Assembly: GCA_031278935.1 (NCBI GenBank)
Contig: JAITJK010000140.1
Coordinates: 1-6,399 of the forward strand
Origin: Spirochaetaceae bacterium
GTDB taxonomy: Bacteria; Spirochaetota; Spirochaetia; Treponematales; Breznakiellaceae
DNA: 6,399 nucleotides
Direction of reading: 5' to 3'
Shown piece after piece: positions 5,916-6,399 of this stretch. The notes under the pieces were generated by a model. That model saw only the letters and a list, made by a program, of their open reading frames with translations. It ran no database searches and was not told the origin of the DNA. Within the stretch, counting starts at the first letter, position 1, and each line of letters starts with the position of its first letter. Both the position numbers and the translations under genes were made by a program.

Positions 5916-5945
5916 AATTTACCATAACATTTTGTATAATGTCAA
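5916..5945 (-). promoter_or_regulatory. Sigma-70-type promoter with perfect -35 box
   Basis: The minus strand shows a perfect TTGACA (5940-5945), an 18-base spacer and TAAATT (5916-5921, four of six matches). It sits in AT-rich DNA and would start transcription near 5909, leading into the hairpin-rich leader and then the acyltransferase remnant. An 8-bp inverted repeat, TTGTATAA (5932-5939) and TTATACAA (5963-5970), brackets the -35 box. One arm lies in the spacer, a plausible repressor position. Confidence 0.55.
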
Positions 5946-6255
5946 TCACATTTTTCGATCTTTTATACAATTTTCTCAAAAAAATTTTGCGCAAATGGCG
6001 CATAACATCTCTTTCGCTCTTTTCTTTTACCCCCTATTCGCCCGCGATAACACGCCTTCGCTTAACCCGCCGACTAAGAAAATAATCCGAACAAACATGC
6101 GCTTTATATCCTTTTTCCGAGAATAAAAAAAATTAGCCGTCTTGGTTCAAGGTGTTAAGAGGACTTTTAATGCACTTGATAAATAATTTATGGGTACTTT
6201 TTACAATTCGTTATTACATTCAAACTATTTTTTATCGATAATTCTACAAATTTTA
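5946..6255. other. AT-rich stretch without a convincing gene
   Basis: This stretch is clearly richer in A and T than the rest of the window. It contains a TTTGCGCAAA palindrome (5986-5995) and an A8 run near 6124-6132. A possible 35-codon minus frame (6003-5896) overlaps the promoter. A possible 23-codon plus frame (6170-6241) is listed separately. No conserved protein motif was recognised in any frame. It marks the left boundary of the truncated outer-membrane protein copy. Confidence 0.5.
6170..6241 (+). CDS. Possible 23-residue hydrophobic peptide
   Basis: An ATG preceded by AGAGGA at 6 bases opens a frame encoding a peptide rich in Leu, Ile, Phe, Tyr and Trp with two Arg, ending at TAA. 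The ribosome binding site is good, but the peptide matches nothing I know and AT-rich DNA gives such frames by chance. It could be the leftover start of a deleted membrane protein. Confidence 0.2.
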   Translation: MHLINNLWVLFTIRYYIQTIFYR

Positions 6256-6259
6256 GCCC

Positions 6260-6399
6260 CCATTTCACATAACAGGACTGATAAGCGAGTCCGCCATGAC
6301 GAGTCAAAACGCCTTTTCCATCGAGCAGGTAGAACTGGGCTATAAGAACTACCTGCGTTTTTCTGTGGGGAGTACTGCGGTGTGGCTAAAGCGCTTCGA
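6260..6399 (+). pseudogene. 5'-truncated paralogue of the outer-membrane barrel protein (runs off the edge)
   Basis: The frame opens after TAG 6254-6256 and continues to the window end. From GLI (about 6278) it aligns with residues 323-362 of the intact barrel protein at 1338-3230. Over the 32 gapless positions from SQNAFS to KRF, 17 are identical, including QVE, the central Tyr, GS, Trp and KRF. Similarity begins before the internal ATG at 6296, so that Met is not a natural start. It also lacks a good ribosome binding site and a signal peptide. About 320 N-terminal residues are missing and are replaced by AT-rich DNA. The copy is diverged, so it is an old family member that lost its 5' part, not a recent duplicate. 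Its 3' end is outside the window. Confidence 0.85.

Noticed and set aside
4700..5945. CRISPR array or tRNA gene in the remnant region
   Set aside because: No regularly spaced identical repeats and no cloverleaf or CCA-type end were found by eye.
5896..6003. 35-codon minus-strand frame rich in Lys, Arg and Ile
   Set aside because: It overlaps the promoter with the perfect -35 box, lies in AT-rich DNA and shows no recognisable motif.
5932..6126. 64-codon plus-strand frame
   Set aside because: Low-complexity Phe/Asn/Ser/Pro composition, no domain, and opposite to the promoter region; a chance frame.

Overview
The window looks like chromosomal DNA of a spirochaete, most plausibly a Treponema-type organism and perhaps a gut-associated one. 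This rests on recognition, not a search: the outer-membrane barrel style, the Rpn-type remnant and the moderately GC-rich coding style all recall treponemes. TGA ends two intact genes and TGG is used freely for Trp, so the standard code applies.

Left part, about 1-4640, intact genes. A membrane-anchored family 2 glycosyltransferase of the CrtQ/HpnB-like type (63-1193, +) is followed by a 630-residue secreted, probably outer-membrane beta-barrel protein (1338-3230, +). The gap between them holds a perfect 12-bp palindrome, an apparently orphan Shine-Dalgarno and a possible promoter. A convergent histidinol-phosphate aminotransferase, hisC (3431-4549, -), follows a 200-bp gap. The glycosyltransferase and barrel could both serve the cell envelope. 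hisC is a stand-alone amino-acid gene here.

Right part, about 4640-6399, a gene graveyard. Several unrelated remnants lie end to end: the C-terminus of an Rpn/PD-(D/E)XK transposase-like nuclease (+); an ABC exporter (-) reduced to a short N-terminal ORF plus a nucleotide-binding domain with two in-frame TGA codons and a large internal deletion; a 54-residue hexapeptide acyltransferase (serine acetyltransferase-like) remnant (-) with an excellent ribosome binding site; and, at the right edge, a 5'-truncated paralogue of the intact outer-membrane protein (+). The Rpn and ABC remnants abut with no spacer.

The most unusual part is about 5749-5945 on the minus strand. A promoter with a perfect TTGACA box precedes a leader of roughly 160 nt containing four consecutive hairpins. 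The last has a 10-bp stem and a U-run, like an intrinsic terminator, and lies just upstream of the ribosome binding site of the acyltransferase remnant. Two of the hairpins are diverged copies of one palindromic unit whose stems differ by paired changes. This could be a small structured RNA, an attenuator-type leader or a REP-like mobile palindrome; the sequence alone does not decide. From about 5930 to 6260 the DNA is AT-rich and has no convincing gene.
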